DNA from: a bacterium
GTDB lineage: Bacteria > Bdellovibrionota > Bacteriovoracia > Bacteriovoracales > Bacteriovoracaceae
NCBI GenBank assembly: GCA_030425045.1
Contig: JAUHVL010000001.1
Span: forward strand, 1-64,000
Length of the DNA: 64,000 nt
Direction: 5' to 3'
The notes under the pieces are model-generated. The model was given only the letters and a program-made list of their open reading frames with translations, did not search any database and was not told the DNA's origin. Of the stretch, positions 19,389-29,547 are shown piece by piece (the first letter of the stretch is position 1; each line of letters starts with the position of its first letter). The position numbers and the translations under genes are program-made.

Positions 19389-20494
19389 ATGTCGTACGAC
19401 AGCTAATTTTAAAAGAGTGGTTTAAGTTCTTTTCAGCTTCAGTCTTTGTTCTTTTTCTTCTTTTATCAGCTGCTAATCTTATATCAGGATTCTTAAGACG
19501 AAACGTTACCCCCCTAGAGGTAATTTTAAATCATCTTATCGAAACACCAACTCATATGAAGTTAATTTTTCCAGTATCCTGCTTGGTGGCCTCGCTTTTT
19601 GCTATTAATAAGCTAAAGCAACGTAATGAACTCACAGCTATCTTTTCTGGTGGATATAGTCGTAAAAAGTTTATCTTCTGTATTTTCACAGCCGCTCTAT
19701 CTGTAGGTGTCTTTCAATTTGTAATCTCTGCTTTTTTAGAACCTTATACTAAGTCAAGACGCCATGACATTATCCAAGATAGTGAAGCAAAGTTTCGTAA
19801 TTTAAAAAGTAAAGGCTTGAGATCAAGCACGATTGGAAGTGGAAAGATTTGGTACAAGAGTAATAATTATTTTTTCTCTTTTTCCAAATACGATCGAATA
19901 GAAGAAAAACTCATTGATCTCAGTATTTTTTATTACAATAATACCAATCAACTTTCTAAAGTCCTTTACTCTGAATATGCTTCATTTAATCGAGATCGCA
20001 ATAAGTGGATAATACCCAAAGCCGACATAATCGATAGTCTAGACACCAAGAGTTTTGCCGAAGAAAAACAACTTGTAGATGTTGAACTCGACATCAAAGA
20101 GAGACCTAACGAATTTAATCAAATCGAAGCTGATATTACGACTCTCAGTGTTTTAAAATTATCAAATTACATTAATAAGTTGGCAAAAAAAGGCATCAAT
20201 GTGAATGAATATATGGTTCTTCTGCTTGATAAATTTTCCACGGCCATCATATGCGTCCTCTTTGGACTTGTTGCTACAATTTCATCTTTCAACTCAAACA
20301 AACGTAATAGTTCTATGGGTAAAACAATTTTTGCAATCTTTATCTTTATTATCGTCTATTGGCTGGTAAATAGTTATTTTCTTGAATTAGGAAAAAACTC
20401 GAAGTTAAACCCCTACGTAGCTTGTTTTGCTGTGCCTTTAGCATTTTTCATTTTCTTAGCTACCTTTTTCTACCATCACCGAAAATTGAGATGA
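19385..20494 (+). CDS. LptF/LptG-like (YjgP/YjgQ family) permease
   Basis: Inner-membrane protein with about six helices: one near residues 15-34, two in 55-115, a periplasmic beta-rich domain at about 120-270, and three helices at about 280-360. The order fits the LptF/LptG permease half of the lipopolysaccharide export ABC transporter. The LKQRNELTAIFSGGYSRKKF loop matches the cytoplasmic coupling region of that family. It could be LptF or LptG; the sequence alone does not settle this, and no second permease or LptB is in the window. GTG start at 19385 overlaps the previous stop. Confidence 0.8.
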   Translation: MNVVRQLILKEWFKFFSASVFVLFLLLSAANLISGFLRRNVTPLEVILNHLIETPTHMKLIFPVSCLVASLFAINKLKQRNELTAIFSGGYSRKKFIFCIFTAALSVGVFQFVISAFLEPYTKSRRHDIIQDSEAKFRNLKSKGLRSSTIGSGKIWYKSNNYFFSFSKYDRIEEKLIDLSIFYYNNTNQLSKVLYSEYASFNRDRNKWIIPKADIIDSLDTKSFAEEKQLVDVELDIKERPNEFNQIEADITTLSVLKLSNYINKLAKKGINVNEYMVLLLDKFSTAIICVLFGLVATISSFNSNKRNSSMGKTIFAIFIFIIVYWLVNSYFLELGKNSKLNPYVACFAVPLAFFIFLATFFYHHRKLR

Positions 20495-22095
20495 TAAAAG
20501 AAATATTAATCAAAAATAAAAACTATATTTTTCTCTTTATTTTTTTATGTCTTTCACTTTACGACATTGGTAACCTAGATGCACTTAGACAGGGTACGGA
20601 AGGGTTCTATCTTCTCATTTCAAATGAAATGTATAATGACGGATATTTTTTAACGCCAAGATTGGTTGGGGGCAATCACTGGAGTAAGCCCCCCTTTCAC
20701 TTTTGGCTTCCTATGCCTTTTCAGGCATTACTTCAGGGTAGTTATCTTACAAGCGCGAGGCTCTCCATACTCTTTTTTACTTTTATTTCGGTTTTTTTTA
20801 TTTCTAAATGGAACGAAGTTCTGACCAAAAAAAGTTCGTTTGCGTTATTTTTCTTTTTCACAAGTTCTTTTTGTATCTTGAAGTATTCACGAATTTATAT
20901 GATGGAAAGCCCCTTTTCATTGTTAATTTTCATTTCCCTACTTTCTTTTTATTTATCTTCAAAATTTCAAAGCTATAAATATTTATTTATATCAATTTTC
21001 GCTACAGCTTTTGCTGTGCTTGTAAAAGGACCTGTTTCTTTTGCTATAACCGGTGCTGTACTTGGCTTATATTTTTTCTATGAGAAATTTATTGATAAAA
21101 ACCTTGATGTGCGTTTTGGGCTCAACCGATTAGCTCTTTGGTTTTTCATCTCACTGTTTCTAGCTTCACTCTGGTTTTTTTATTGCTACTACACCTATGG
21201 AAACGAATTTTATGAATATTTCTTCCTGAGAGAGAACCTTGGCAAATTTTCATCTAAAAGTTACCCGATCTCCTCTGTTATTAATGGTCTTTTAATTTAC
21301 TCTTTTCCTCTTATTATTTTTCTTCCACGATCATTTAAACTTTTCTTAAAGAAAAAAGACTCTCTCGGATTTTTTCTCATTTTTTCTTTTTGTGTTTCTT
21401 TTTTCATCTGGTTTATTCCAAACCAAAAAAGTCATCACTATGCTGTCCCCTCAACAATTCCATTAATTCTATTCATTTTTAATTATTTTCAATTCGAGAA
21501 AGTTTATAAAATTGAACGAAGAATAATAAACTTTTTTTCAATTATTATTTCTGTCCTTCTTTTTTTAGTCGGTCTAATAAGTATAAATTTAGATATTCCT
21601 TTTTTTGATACGCCTTCTGTTTTTACAATATTATCAATCTTAGCCGTTATTACTCTTTTTCTTATTTTAAATCTTATCTCTAGTAATAAATTGTTTTATT
21701 TTTTCAATTTATCCATATTTTATTCTTTAATTTGGTTATTCTTTCTCCCTATTTTTCTTCTTCCCACCGTTCCCTCCAAAGTTATCGATTTAACGGCTTC
21801 ATCAAATGTCTCCGTTGTCTTTAGGAAACCTTATTTTATCCAAGAGGGTTTAAATAAAAAAATTGAAATATTTGGTCACGATACAATCATGCAAAAAATT
21901 CGAAACTCAAATGATATGTATATAGTACCGCTTGATGTATTTCACTCTCAAAACCTAAGCTCAGTAACTGAAATTATTTTCCAATGGCCTCTTTGGAAAC
22001 GAGGTCTAAAACCAAATCAAGTCATCGGCGCACTTAAAACCGATAAAACCCATAATCTCGTCGAATATTTGGTCTTATTAAAGAAGCAACAATAG
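20491..22095 (+). CDS. GT39/ArnT-like membrane glycosyltransferase
   Basis: GT-C fold enzyme with about a dozen predicted TM helices. The first periplasmic loop has RQGTEGFYLLISNEM followed by GGNHWSKPPFHFWL, matching the acidic catalytic loop and KPP motif of PMT/ArnT transferases, which move sugars from polyprenyl carriers onto lipid A or proteins. The frame is open further upstream, but the ATG at 20491 overlaps the permease stop as ATGA and gives a natural N-terminus; the earlier start would overlap by 73 bp. Its place after an Lpt-like permease hints at lipopolysaccharide modification. Sugar and acceptor unknown. Confidence 0.8.
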   Translation: MIKEILIKNKNYIFLFIFLCLSLYDIGNLDALRQGTEGFYLLISNEMYNDGYFLTPRLVGGNHWSKPPFHFWLPMPFQALLQGSYLTSARLSILFFTFISVFFISKWNEVLTKKSSFALFFFFTSSFCILKYSRIYMMESPFSLLIFISLLSFYLSSKFQSYKYLFISIFATAFAVLVKGPVSFAITGAVLGLYFFYEKFIDKNLDVRFGLNRLALWFFISLFLASLWFFYCYYTYGNEFYEYFFLRENLGKFSSKSYPISSVINGLLIYSFPLIIFLPRSFKLFLKKKDSLGFFLIFSFCVSFFIWFIPNQKSHHYAVPSTIPLILFIFNYFQFEKVYKIERRIINFFSIIISVLLFLVGLISINLDIPFFDTPSVFTILSILAVITLFLILNLISSNKLFYFFNLSIFYSLIWLFFLPIFLLPTVPSKVIDLTASSNVSVVFRKPYFIQEGLNKKIEIFGHDTIMQKIRNSNDMYIVPLDVFHSQNLSSVTEIIFQWPLWKRGLKPNQVIGALKTDKTHNLVEYLVLLKKQQ

Positions 22096-22128
22096 ACTAA
22101 CGCTGCGCAGCTGTGCTATATCATCTCC

Positions 22129-22713
22129 ATGGATTTGAACTATATAGATGAAGGGAAGATTCTAAAGATTTTCACTTATCCTTCACCAATACTAAAAAAG
22201 ATTGCAACTAACGTAGAGGTTTTTGACGATGAGCTAAAAGAGCTGTGTCGCAACATGCTCACAACAATGTACGATGCTCCAGGAATCGGATTGGCAGCAC
22301 CTCAAGTTGGTATCAGTAAAAGAATATTTGTCATGGACGTTGAGTTCGACCGAAAAGAAGTTACAGCAGCTGATGGTCAAACAAAATACGAAATTGTAGA
22401 TCGAAAGCCTCTCATTTTTATTAATCCTGTTATCAAAAATAAAGAAGGCCAATTTAAATACGAAGAAGGCTGCTTAAGTTTACCAGGAATTTACGACGAA
22501 GTTACGAGAGCAAAAAAAATTACACTAGAATATCAAGACCTCGAAGGAAATAAAAAAGAAATTGAAGCCGAGGACCTTTTTGCTGTTTGTATACAACATG
22601 AAAATGATCACCTAGATGGCGTTGTTTTCATTGAAAGACTAAGCATGCTTAAAAAGAATTTTTTTCATAAAAAACTCGTTAAGCGAAAAAAAATGTATAG
22701 CGATAGTCCTTAG
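22129..22713 (+). CDS. def: Peptide deformylase
   Basis: Metalloenzyme that removes the N-formyl group from new proteins. All three family motifs are seen: GIGLAAPQVG, EGCLSLPG (metal Cys) and QHENDHLDG (two metal His and catalytic Glu). Length 194 is slightly longer than the usual 170, with a basic tail (KKLVKRKKMYSDSP). It is followed by fmt, the standard pairing that controls formylation and deformylation of N-terminal Met. Confidence 0.97.
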   Translation: MDLNYIDEGKILKIFTYPSPILKKIATNVEVFDDELKELCRNMLTTMYDAPGIGLAAPQVGISKRIFVMDVEFDRKEVTAADGQTKYEIVDRKPLIFINPVIKNKEGQFKYEEGCLSLPGIYDEVTRAKKITLEYQDLEGNKKEIEAEDLFAVCIQHENDHLDGVVFIERLSMLKKNFFHKKLVKRKKMYSDSP

Positions 22714-22744
22714 TTAAAATCGAAACTTTAGAGTGGGAATAAAG

Positions 22745-23689
22745 ATGCAAGATAAACTCAAAGTAGTTTTTTTCGGAACACCTGAATTCTCAGTTCCTTC
22801 ACTTGATGTTTTATATAATTCTGAAAACATTGATCTGATAAAAGTTGTTACCATGCCTGATCGACCTGCAGGTCGAGGTAAGAAGCTGCAAAGCCCTCCG
22901 GTAGCGCTATATGCAAAAGAAAATAATATTCCACTCCATCAAACAAGCAATATAAATAACGACCTTGATCTTTTAAATGAAATTGCAAACGCAGATTTTT
23001 TTCTTGTTATAGCTTTTGCACAATTTTTAAATGATAAAGTTCTCAATATTCCTAAACTTGGCTGTTTTAATATCCATACATCATTACTTCCTAAATACAG
23101 AGGAGCCGCTCCTATTCAATACGCTCTTCTCAATGGAGATAGCGTAACAGGTGTGACGATTCAAAAAATGGTTAAGAAAATGGATGCTGGAGATATCGCC
23201 TACAGTAAAGAAGTTGATATTTCTGATGACGATACATCAGATACTTTATTTAAAAAGTTAGAAAAAGAAGCCGCTATCTCTCTTTGTGAATTTATTCCAC
23301 TCCTTCGCGATAATAAAATTACATATAAAAAACAAGATGAAAGTTTAGTTTCATTTGCGCCAACGATAAAAAAACTTGATGGCAAAATTGACTTTCATAA
23401 CGAAAGTGCAGTTGCAATAACGAACAAGTTTAAAGCTTATTACCCATGGCCTGGAGTTTTCTTTTATCTCAACAATGTTAGGGTAAAAGTTCACGAAATA
23501 ACTAATTCAAAAATTAAACTTAATCCCGGCGAAGTTCATACAGATATGGGAGAAATAAATATAGGCTGCAAAGAAGGGTCTCTTCACTTCAAGCGCGTTC
23601 AAGTTGACGGGAAAAAACCATGTACAGACACCGACTTACTTCGTGGTTTAAAAAATAAATACTCTAGTTTTGAGGTAACTAATGAATAA
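22745..23689 (+). CDS. fmt: Methionyl-tRNA formyltransferase
   Basis: Adds formyl from 10-formyl-THF to Met-tRNAi. Seen: VVFFGTPEFSVPSLD at the N-terminus, PDRPAGRGK, the catalytic region NIHTSLLPKYRGAAPIQYAL with Asn/His, and a C-terminal domain with YYPWPGVF. ATG at 22745 is chosen over a GTG four codons earlier because the core fold begins right after it. It overlaps rpe by eight bases. Confidence 0.97.
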   Translation: MQDKLKVVFFGTPEFSVPSLDVLYNSENIDLIKVVTMPDRPAGRGKKLQSPPVALYAKENNIPLHQTSNINNDLDLLNEIANADFFLVIAFAQFLNDKVLNIPKLGCFNIHTSLLPKYRGAAPIQYALLNGDSVTGVTIQKMVKKMDAGDIAYSKEVDISDDDTSDTLFKKLEKEAAISLCEFIPLLRDNKITYKKQDESLVSFAPTIKKLDGKIDFHNESAVAITNKFKAYYPWPGVFFYLNNVRVKVHEITNSKIKLNPGEVHTDMGEINIGCKEGSLHFKRVQVDGKKPCTDTDLLRGLKNKYSSFEVTNE

Positions 23690-24335
23690 TATCGTATCAC
23701 CTAGTTTACTTTCTTGTGACTTCACTAATATTGAGAATGAACTTAATGCTTTTAAAGACCAAAAAGATCTTTGGCTCCATCTCGATATTATGGACGGTCA
23801 CTTTGTCCCTAATATGACCTTTGGTAACCCCATTATAAAACAAATCAGTGAGAAAACATCAATTCCTCTCGATGCCCACTTTATGGTAACAAACCCTGAG
23901 TTTTATGCTGATAGCCTAAGTGGAATTCCTCTAGAAAATTTCACTTTCCATCTTGAGGCAACCAATAATCCTTTAGAGCTTATCAAGAAAATCAAAGCAC
24001 ACTTTAAAAGCGCAGGTGTTTCAATAAAACCCAACACTCCTTTTTCAGCCATACCAGACGATGTTAAAAACGAAATGAATCTTTTATTAATCATGTCTGT
24101 TGAACCTGGCTTTGGAGGTCAAAATTTTATAGAGTCTACTTTTGATAAAATTAAAGAAGCTGATCAATATCGAAAAAACAATAATCTAAATTTTCAGATT
24201 CAAATTGATGGTGGAGTCGGTGAAAATAATGCCACAGCTCTTCGAGAAGCTGGAGCTGATAATTTAGTTGCGGGAAGTTTTGTTTTTAAGGGTGGACCTG
24301 AAAACTACAACGCCAATATTAAAAAGTTGAGATAA
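23682..24335 (+). CDS. rpe: Ribulose-phosphate 3-epimerase
   Basis: Interconverts ribulose 5-phosphate and xylulose 5-phosphate in the pentose phosphate pathway. TIM-barrel signatures are all present: SPSLLSCDF, HLDIMDGHFVPNMTFG, DAHFMV, MSVEPGFGGQ and QIDGGV. Length 217 is standard. Its stop is two bases before the hutH ATG, so the translation genes, rpe and the hut genes form one long plus-strand run. Confidence 0.97.
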   Translation: MNNIVSPSLLSCDFTNIENELNAFKDQKDLWLHLDIMDGHFVPNMTFGNPIIKQISEKTSIPLDAHFMVTNPEFYADSLSGIPLENFTFHLEATNNPLELIKKIKAHFKSAGVSIKPNTPFSAIPDDVKNEMNLLLIMSVEPGFGGQNFIESTFDKIKEADQYRKNNNLNFQIQIDGGVGENNATALREAGADNLVAGSFVFKGGPENYNANIKKLR

Positions 24336-24337
24336 AA

Positions 24338-25867
24338 ATGGAAAAAGTAATCATTAACGGAAAAGACCTCGATATAAATAGTATTTACCATGTTGCTTAC
24401 AACAATGCGAAAGTAGAGCTTTGTAGTGAATCTCTTAAAAAAGTGGAAGCATCACGAGAGTATATTTTTAAAATTGTTAAAAGCGAAGTACCAACTTACG
24501 GAATCAACACAGGCTTTGGTGCACTTTCAAATAAATTCATCGACAAAGAAGACTTAGCTCAACTTCAAATAAATCTCATTCGCTCTCACTGTACTGGTGT
24601 TGGACGATACTTCGACAGAGAAACAACAAGGGCCATAATGCTTCTTAGAGCTAACTGTTTGAGCAGTGGTTTTTCTGGTGTAAATCCAAATGCTATCCAA
24701 TTACTTTTAGATTTCTTAAATCATAACGTTACACCTCTAGTTCCCCGAAAGGGATCTGTTGGTGCTTCTGGTGACCTGGCTCCCCTATCACATATTGCTT
24801 TAACTTTAATTGGCGAAGGAAAAGTTATTGTTGATGGTACAGTCATGGAAGCTTCTTCAGCTTTAGAAAAAATAGGAAAAAAACCTCTCCAACTTGGTCC
24901 TAAAGATGGATTAGCCTTAATTAATGGCACAGCCGTGATGACGGCCATGGCTTCACTAGCAATATATGAAAGTCAAAAGCTCATGAAGATGGCCGATATT
25001 ATTTCATGTACAACTCTTGATGGGATTAAAGGAAGTTCAAAACCTTTCAATAAATTAATTTCAACATTAAAGCCACATGAAGGACAAATAGCATGTGCTA
25101 ATAATGTTAATTTACTTTTAGAAGGATCTGAAATACTTGTTTCTCATGATGATTGTGGCAAAGTTCAAGATCCTTATAGTTTAAGATGTATTCCTCAAGT
25201 TCATGGAGCTTGTAGGCAAACCGTTCGACATGCCAAAGAAGTATGTGACACAGAAATTAATGCTGTAACAGACAACCCACTTGTATTTCTAGATGAACAA
25301 GTTGTTGTATCTGGAGGAAACTTTCACGGACAAGCCATTGCCTTTGCAATGGATTATCTCGCAATGGGAATTAGTGAAATTGGGAATATGTCAGAAAGAA
25401 GAATCGAAAAAATGATGAACCCGACCTTTTCTGATTTACCAGCCTTCTTGGTTGAAAACTCAGGTCTTAACAGTGGTCTTATGATAGCTCATGTTACAGC
25501 TGCTGCACTTGCTTCAGAAAATAAAGGTCTATGTCATCCAGCAAGTACTGATAGTATTCCTACAAGTACAGACAAAGAAGATCATGTTTCAATGGGTGTT
25601 ACAGCTGGAAGAAAACTATTAGAAGTAACTAAAAACGTACAGACTATTTTAGCAATAGAACTTTTATGTGCAACACAGGCTTTTGAATTTCAAAGACCAT
25701 TGAAATCTTCTCCGGCCATCGAAGCTGTTTATGATCTAGTTCGAAAACTTGTCCCCCCAATCAAAGAAGATCGTGTATTTCACGATGATATTTTAAACGT
25801 TCAAAATTTAATTAAAAAAGGTAAAGTCTTAAAAGTCGTAGAAGACATTATAGGAGAATTACAATGA
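24338..25867 (+). CDS. hutH: Histidine ammonia-lyase
   Basis: First step of histidine breakdown: histidine to urocanate plus ammonia. The Ala-Ser-Gly triad that self-cyclises into the MIO cofactor is at residues 143-145 within [14 protein letters not shown]. Also seen: YGINTGFG near the N-terminus and VTDNPLVF. Length 509 is standard. It overlaps hutU by four bases (ATGA). Confidence 0.98.
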   Translation: MEKVIINGKDLDINSIYHVAYNNAKVELCSESLKKVEASREYIFKIVKSEVPTYGINTGFGALSNKFIDKEDLAQLQINLIRSHCTGVGRYFDRETTRAIMLLRANCLSSGFSGVNPNAIQLLLDFLNHNVTPLVPRKGSVGASGDLAPLSHIALTLIGEGKVIVDGTVMEASSALEKIGKKPLQLGPKDGLALINGTAVMTAMASLAIYESQKLMKMADIISCTTLDGIKGSSKPFNKLISTLKPHEGQIACANNVNLLLEGSEILVSHDDCGKVQDPYSLRCIPQVHGACRQTVRHAKEVCDTEINAVTDNPLVFLDEQVVVSGGNFHGQAIAFAMDYLAMGISEIGNMSERRIEKMMNPTFSDLPAFLVENSGLNSGLMIAHVTAAALASENKGLCHPASTDSIPTSTDKEDHVSMGVTAGRKLLEVTKNVQTILAIELLCATQAFEFQRPLKSSPAIEAVYDLVRKLVPPIKEDRVFHDDILNVQNLIKKGKVLKVVEDIIGELQ

Positions 25868-27519
25868 ATCAAATTCCTCTTCCTCCAACTGGTTCTGAGC
25901 TTAACTGTAAAGGCTGGCATCAAGAAGCCGCTTTAAGATGTTTACTCAATAATTTACACCCCGATGTTGCTGAAGATAGAGATAGCCTCATTGTATATGG
26001 AGGCAATGGTCAGGCTGCTCGTAACCACAAGGCTTTGGCGGATATTATTCACACTTTAAAAACGATGGAGAATGATGAAACGCTTCTCGTACAATCAGGA
26101 AAACCTGTAGCCGTTTTTCCATCGCACCCACACGCACCAAGAGTAATAATTGCAAACTCTAACCTTGTTCCGGAGTGGGCCAACTGGGATCATTTTAATA
26201 AATTAAAAGATGAAGGCTTAATGATGTATGGCCAAATGACCGCTGGTAGTTGGATTTATATTGGCAGCCAAGGAATACTTCAAGGAACTTACGAAACATT
26301 TATGGCAGCAGCAGAAAAACATTATGGACCCGGCTCCGACCTTAAAGGAAAACTCGTCCTTACTGGTGGCTGTGGCGGTATGGGTGGTGCTCAACCACTT
26401 GCTGTCAAAATGGCGGAAGGTGTCTGTCTTATTTGTGACGTAGAAAAAGCTAGAATTGATAAAAGACTGAAGACAAAATACCTCGATGTGCTAGCAAATA
26501 GTTATGACGAAGCAATTGAACTCGCACTTAAGTCAAAAAAAGATGAAGTTGCTATTTCAATTGGTGTCGTTGGTGAAGCTTCTGATTTCTTTCAATATGT
26601 TTTAGATAAAGGAATTGTACCTGATCTTGTGACTGACCAAACCTCAGCTCACGATCCACTCAATGGATATGTTCCAGGACATATGACTTTTGATGAAGCT
26701 ATGGACTTGAGATCCAAAAATCCAAGTAAATATACAGAAGAGTCTTATCATACAATGCATCGCCATGTGAGTGCGATGATTGAGTTTCAAAAGAAAGGCT
26801 CACACGTTTTTGACTATGGAAACAACTTAAGACAGGGTGCAAAGATTGATGGCCTTGAAAACGCTTTTGATTTTCCAGGCTTTGTTCCCGCTTATATAAG
26901 ACCATTATTTTGTAAAGGTTCTGGACCTTTTAGATGGGTTGCACTAAGTGGTGATCCTGAAGATATCTATACAACTGACCAAGCTTTAATGGAGCTTTTC
27001 CCAGATAATCACAAATTGAAAAAATGGCTAACAAAAGCGAAAGATATGATTTCTTTTCAAGGTCTGCCTTCTCGTATTTGTTGGCTTTCTTATGGAGAGA
27101 GAGAACAAGCTGGCTTGCTTTTTAATAAGCTTGTTAGAGAAAAGAAAGTTAAAGCCCCTATTATTATTGGACGCGACCATCTTGACTGTGGTTCAGTTGC
27201 TTCACCGAATAGAGAAACGGAAGCTATGAAAGATGGAACAGACGCTGTTTCAGATTGGCCTATTTTAAATCTTATGATCAACTCAATTAATGGAGCAAGT
27301 TGGACATCATTTCATCATGGAGGTGGTGTAGGTATGGGTTATTCTCAACATTCTGGTATGGTTATTCTCGCAGATGGAACTGAAGATATGGATGCAAGAT
27401 TATCAAGAGTTCTTAACAGTGATCCTGGTATGGGAATAGTTCGCCATGCAGATGCCGGCTATGAGTCTGCAATTGATGTTGCAAGAAATACAAACAAAAT
27501 TAAATTTCCTTCTCTATAG
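25864..27519 (+). CDS. hutU: Urocanate hydratase
   Basis: Second step of the Hut pathway, converting urocanate to imidazolonepropionate with bound NAD+. Seen: [11 protein letters not shown] at the N-terminus, [14 protein letters not shown], the NAD loop [11 protein letters not shown], and the conserved Cys-containing [16 protein letters not shown] region followed by [14 protein letters not shown]. Length 551 is normal. Confidence 0.98.
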   Translation: MNQIPLPPTGSELNCKGWHQEAALRCLLNNLHPDVAEDRDSLIVYGGNGQAARNHKALADIIHTLKTMENDETLLVQSGKPVAVFPSHPHAPRVIIANSNLVPEWANWDHFNKLKDEGLMMYGQMTAGSWIYIGSQGILQGTYETFMAAAEKHYGPGSDLKGKLVLTGGCGGMGGAQPLAVKMAEGVCLICDVEKARIDKRLKTKYLDVLANSYDEAIELALKSKKDEVAISIGVVGEASDFFQYVLDKGIVPDLVTDQTSAHDPLNGYVPGHMTFDEAMDLRSKNPSKYTEESYHTMHRHVSAMIEFQKKGSHVFDYGNNLRQGAKIDGLENAFDFPGFVPAYIRPLFCKGSGPFRWVALSGDPEDIYTTDQALMELFPDNHKLKKWLTKAKDMISFQGLPSRICWLSYGEREQAGLLFNKLVREKKVKAPIIIGRDHLDCGSVASPNRETEAMKDGTDAVSDWPILNLMINSINGASWTSFHHGGGVGMGYSQHSGMVILADGTEDMDARLSRVLNSDPGMGIVRHADAGYESAIDVARNTNKIKFPSL

Positions 27520-27526
27520 GTAATCT

Positions 27527-28747
27527 ATGCAAGTCTACAAAGGAATCAAAGAACTGATCACATTAAAAGAAGCCTATCAAAAAGATGGAAGAAAATTAAC
27601 TCCATCAGATCTAGGTAAAATTAAAAAAGCCGCACTCGTTTTTGATCAAGATTCCATTTTGTGGGTAGGAAAAGAAAAAAGCCTTCCCGATATTTATAAA
27701 AGTGCTAAATCCAAAGATCTCTCAGGATATTGTGTTACGCCCGAGTTGGTTGACTCTCATACTCATATTGCCTTTGGTGGTAATCGCTCCCATGAATATG
27801 CGATGAGATTAAATGGAGCTGATTATCAGGAAATAGCAAACTCCGGTGGTGGAATTCTTGAGACGATGAGAGGAACTCGTCAGCTAACACAAGAAGAACT
27901 TTTAGAACTCTCTATTGAACGATGTGAGAGACTCTACTCTTATGGTGTTGGAACAATTGAAGTGAAAAGTGGATACGGTCTAACTTTTGATCATGAATAT
28001 AAATTAAGTAGTGTTATTGATGAACTCAAAAATAAGCTATCACCTAAGATTCAAATTATCAGAACATTTATGGCCGCCCATGCAGTACCAAAAGAGTTCA
28101 CTCAAAGTAAAAACTATCTTCAGGATGCTGTTATACCCTTAATGAAAAAACTCGCTTCTGAAAATAAAATTGATCAAGTGGATATTTTCCATGAAAAAGG
28201 ATATTTTTCATTTGAAGATACGGAAGCTCTTTTTGATGAGGCAAAAAACCTAAACCTTCCTGTGAAAATTCATGCTGACGAATTTAATGATAACAAAGGT
28301 GCTGTCCTTGCAACGAAGTATAATGCTCTTAGTGCTGATCATTTATTAATGACGGGAGCCGATGGTATCAAAGCACTTGCAGAATCAAACACAGTTGCAA
28401 ACTTTCTCCCTGGCACAGGTCTTTTTCTTGGAAAACCATTAGCTAATGCTAGGAAGTTTTTAGATTCAGGTGTAAAAGTAGGTTTAGCATCTGACTACAA
28501 TCCTGGTTCTTGTCACTGTGATAATCTGCTTTTGATATCATCAATCGCCGCTCCACTACTAAAACTCAATCAAGCTGAAGTCTGGTCTAGTATAACATTA
28601 AATGCCTCTCATGCACTCGGACTAAAAAACCAAGGGGCACTTATTGAAGGCCTCAAACCTCGATTCTCATTTTTCAAAACTAATTCAATAGATGAGATAA
28701 CTTATTCTTGGGGTCGAAATTTTGCTGAAATTGCTTCTAACTTTTAA
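27527..28747 (+). CDS. hutI: Imidazolonepropionase
   Basis: Third Hut step, ring opening to N-formimino-glutamate; an amidohydrolase-fold metalloenzyme. Seen: DSHTHIAFGGNR metal motif, YGVGTIEVKSGYG, HADEF, SADHL and SDYNPGSC. Length 406 is standard. The last Hut step (HutG, or HutF plus a deformylase) is not in the window. The 3' end overlaps the convergent thioredoxin gene by 11 bp. Confidence 0.97.
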   Translation: MQVYKGIKELITLKEAYQKDGRKLTPSDLGKIKKAALVFDQDSILWVGKEKSLPDIYKSAKSKDLSGYCVTPELVDSHTHIAFGGNRSHEYAMRLNGADYQEIANSGGGILETMRGTRQLTQEELLELSIERCERLYSYGVGTIEVKSGYGLTFDHEYKLSSVIDELKNKLSPKIQIIRTFMAAHAVPKEFTQSKNYLQDAVIPLMKKLASENKIDQVDIFHEKGYFSFEDTEALFDEAKNLNLPVKIHADEFNDNKGAVLATKYNALSADHLLMTGADGIKALAESNTVANFLPGTGLFLGKPLANARKFLDSGVKVGLASDYNPGSCHCDNLLLISSIAAPLLKLNQAEVWSSITLNASHALGLKNQGALIEGLKPRFSFFKTNSIDEITYSWGRNFAEIASNF

Positions 28748-29291
28748 TTAGAGAATTTATTTTTTGAAGAAATTCACCAGAGACGAAATCGACTGCTTCC
28801 ATGCTTATTTGTACTACTTTTCCTTTACTAAAAACAATCGTCACGGGAATAGCTTCAATTAAAAAACTCTTAACATGATCACCTTTATAATCTCTTACAA
28901 CAGGAAAATTAGTATTAAATTTTTTCATTAACTTTTTTACTTCTTTAAAATCATCTTTTTCATCTGTATTAATTGTAAGGATTAAGAGATCTTCTTTAGA
29001 ATATTTTTTCCTTAGCTCTACCATAGATGGCAACTCTTCCAAACACGGCAGACACCAGCTGGCCCAGAAATTAATTATAACGACCTTGTGCTTTTTATTT
29101 AAATCCTTAAAAACAACACCTTCGAGGTCGGTAAAAGAGGATTTCTTTAGTACATCTTCGTAATGCATATTTTGCTTTTTTTGTTGCTCAGAAGGCTTCG
29201 CTGTTGAATCGGCTCCATTAAAAATTACCTGACCGATAAGATAAGTTAAGAGGGCAAATGTAAATAAAGTAGCGGGGATATATTTCTTCAT
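28737..29291 (-). CDS. TlpA/ResA-like membrane-anchored thioredoxin
   Basis: Thiol-disulfide oxidoreductase facing the periplasm. An uncleaved-looking signal anchor (about residues 4-24) precedes a thioredoxin fold with the redox motif WCLPC inside NFWASWCLPCLEELPSM, and the cis-Pro segment EAIPVTIVF. Such proteins reduce apocytochrome c or other envelope thiols. No cytochrome maturation genes are next to it, so its partner is unknown. Convergent with hutI. Confidence 0.88.
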   Translation of the reverse strand: MKKYIPATLFTFALLTYLIGQVIFNGADSTAKPSEQQKKQNMHYEDVLKKSSFTDLEGVVFKDLNKKHKVVIINFWASWCLPCLEELPSMVELRKKYSKEDLLILTINTDEKDDFKEVKKLMKKFNTNFPVVRDYKGDHVKSFLIEAIPVTIVFSKGKVVQISMEAVDFVSGEFLQKINSLIKS

Positions 29292-29362
29292 TGCTTAGGA
29301 TCCTCCGAGATCCTAAAATTATATTATAACAGGACAAATTTATAACACAACACAAGAAAAAT

Positions 29363-29542
29363 ATGACGGCTCTAAGCAACAAAAAAGGTCAAACATTTAT
29401 CGAATTCATTCTTTTACTTCTCGTCATGATTAGTATGTCACTTGGGTTGATCTCAGGATTTAACAGAGCACTTGGTGAACGTTGGGTCGCTATGGTAAAA
29501 GTTATATCTAATCCTACAGTAACAGAAATTGAACTAAGGTAA
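29363..29542 (+). CDS. Short pilin/TadE-like peptide
   Basis: A 59-codon ORF (MTALSNKKGQTFIEF...TEIELR) just ahead of glpK. It has a short basic leader ending KKG, then QTFIEF and a run of 15 hydrophobic residues. The Gly followed by a Glu at +5 before a hydrophobic helix is the hallmark of type IV pilin and TadE-like prepilin cleavage sites. TadE-like pseudopilins are usually longer, so it may be a minor Flp-type pilin or a remnant. The stop lies five bases before the glpK ATG. No other pilus genes are nearby. Confidence 0.55.
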   Translation: MTALSNKKGQTFIEFILLLLVMISMSLGLISGFNRALGERWVAMVKVISNPTVTEIELR

Positions 29543-29547
29543 AAAGA

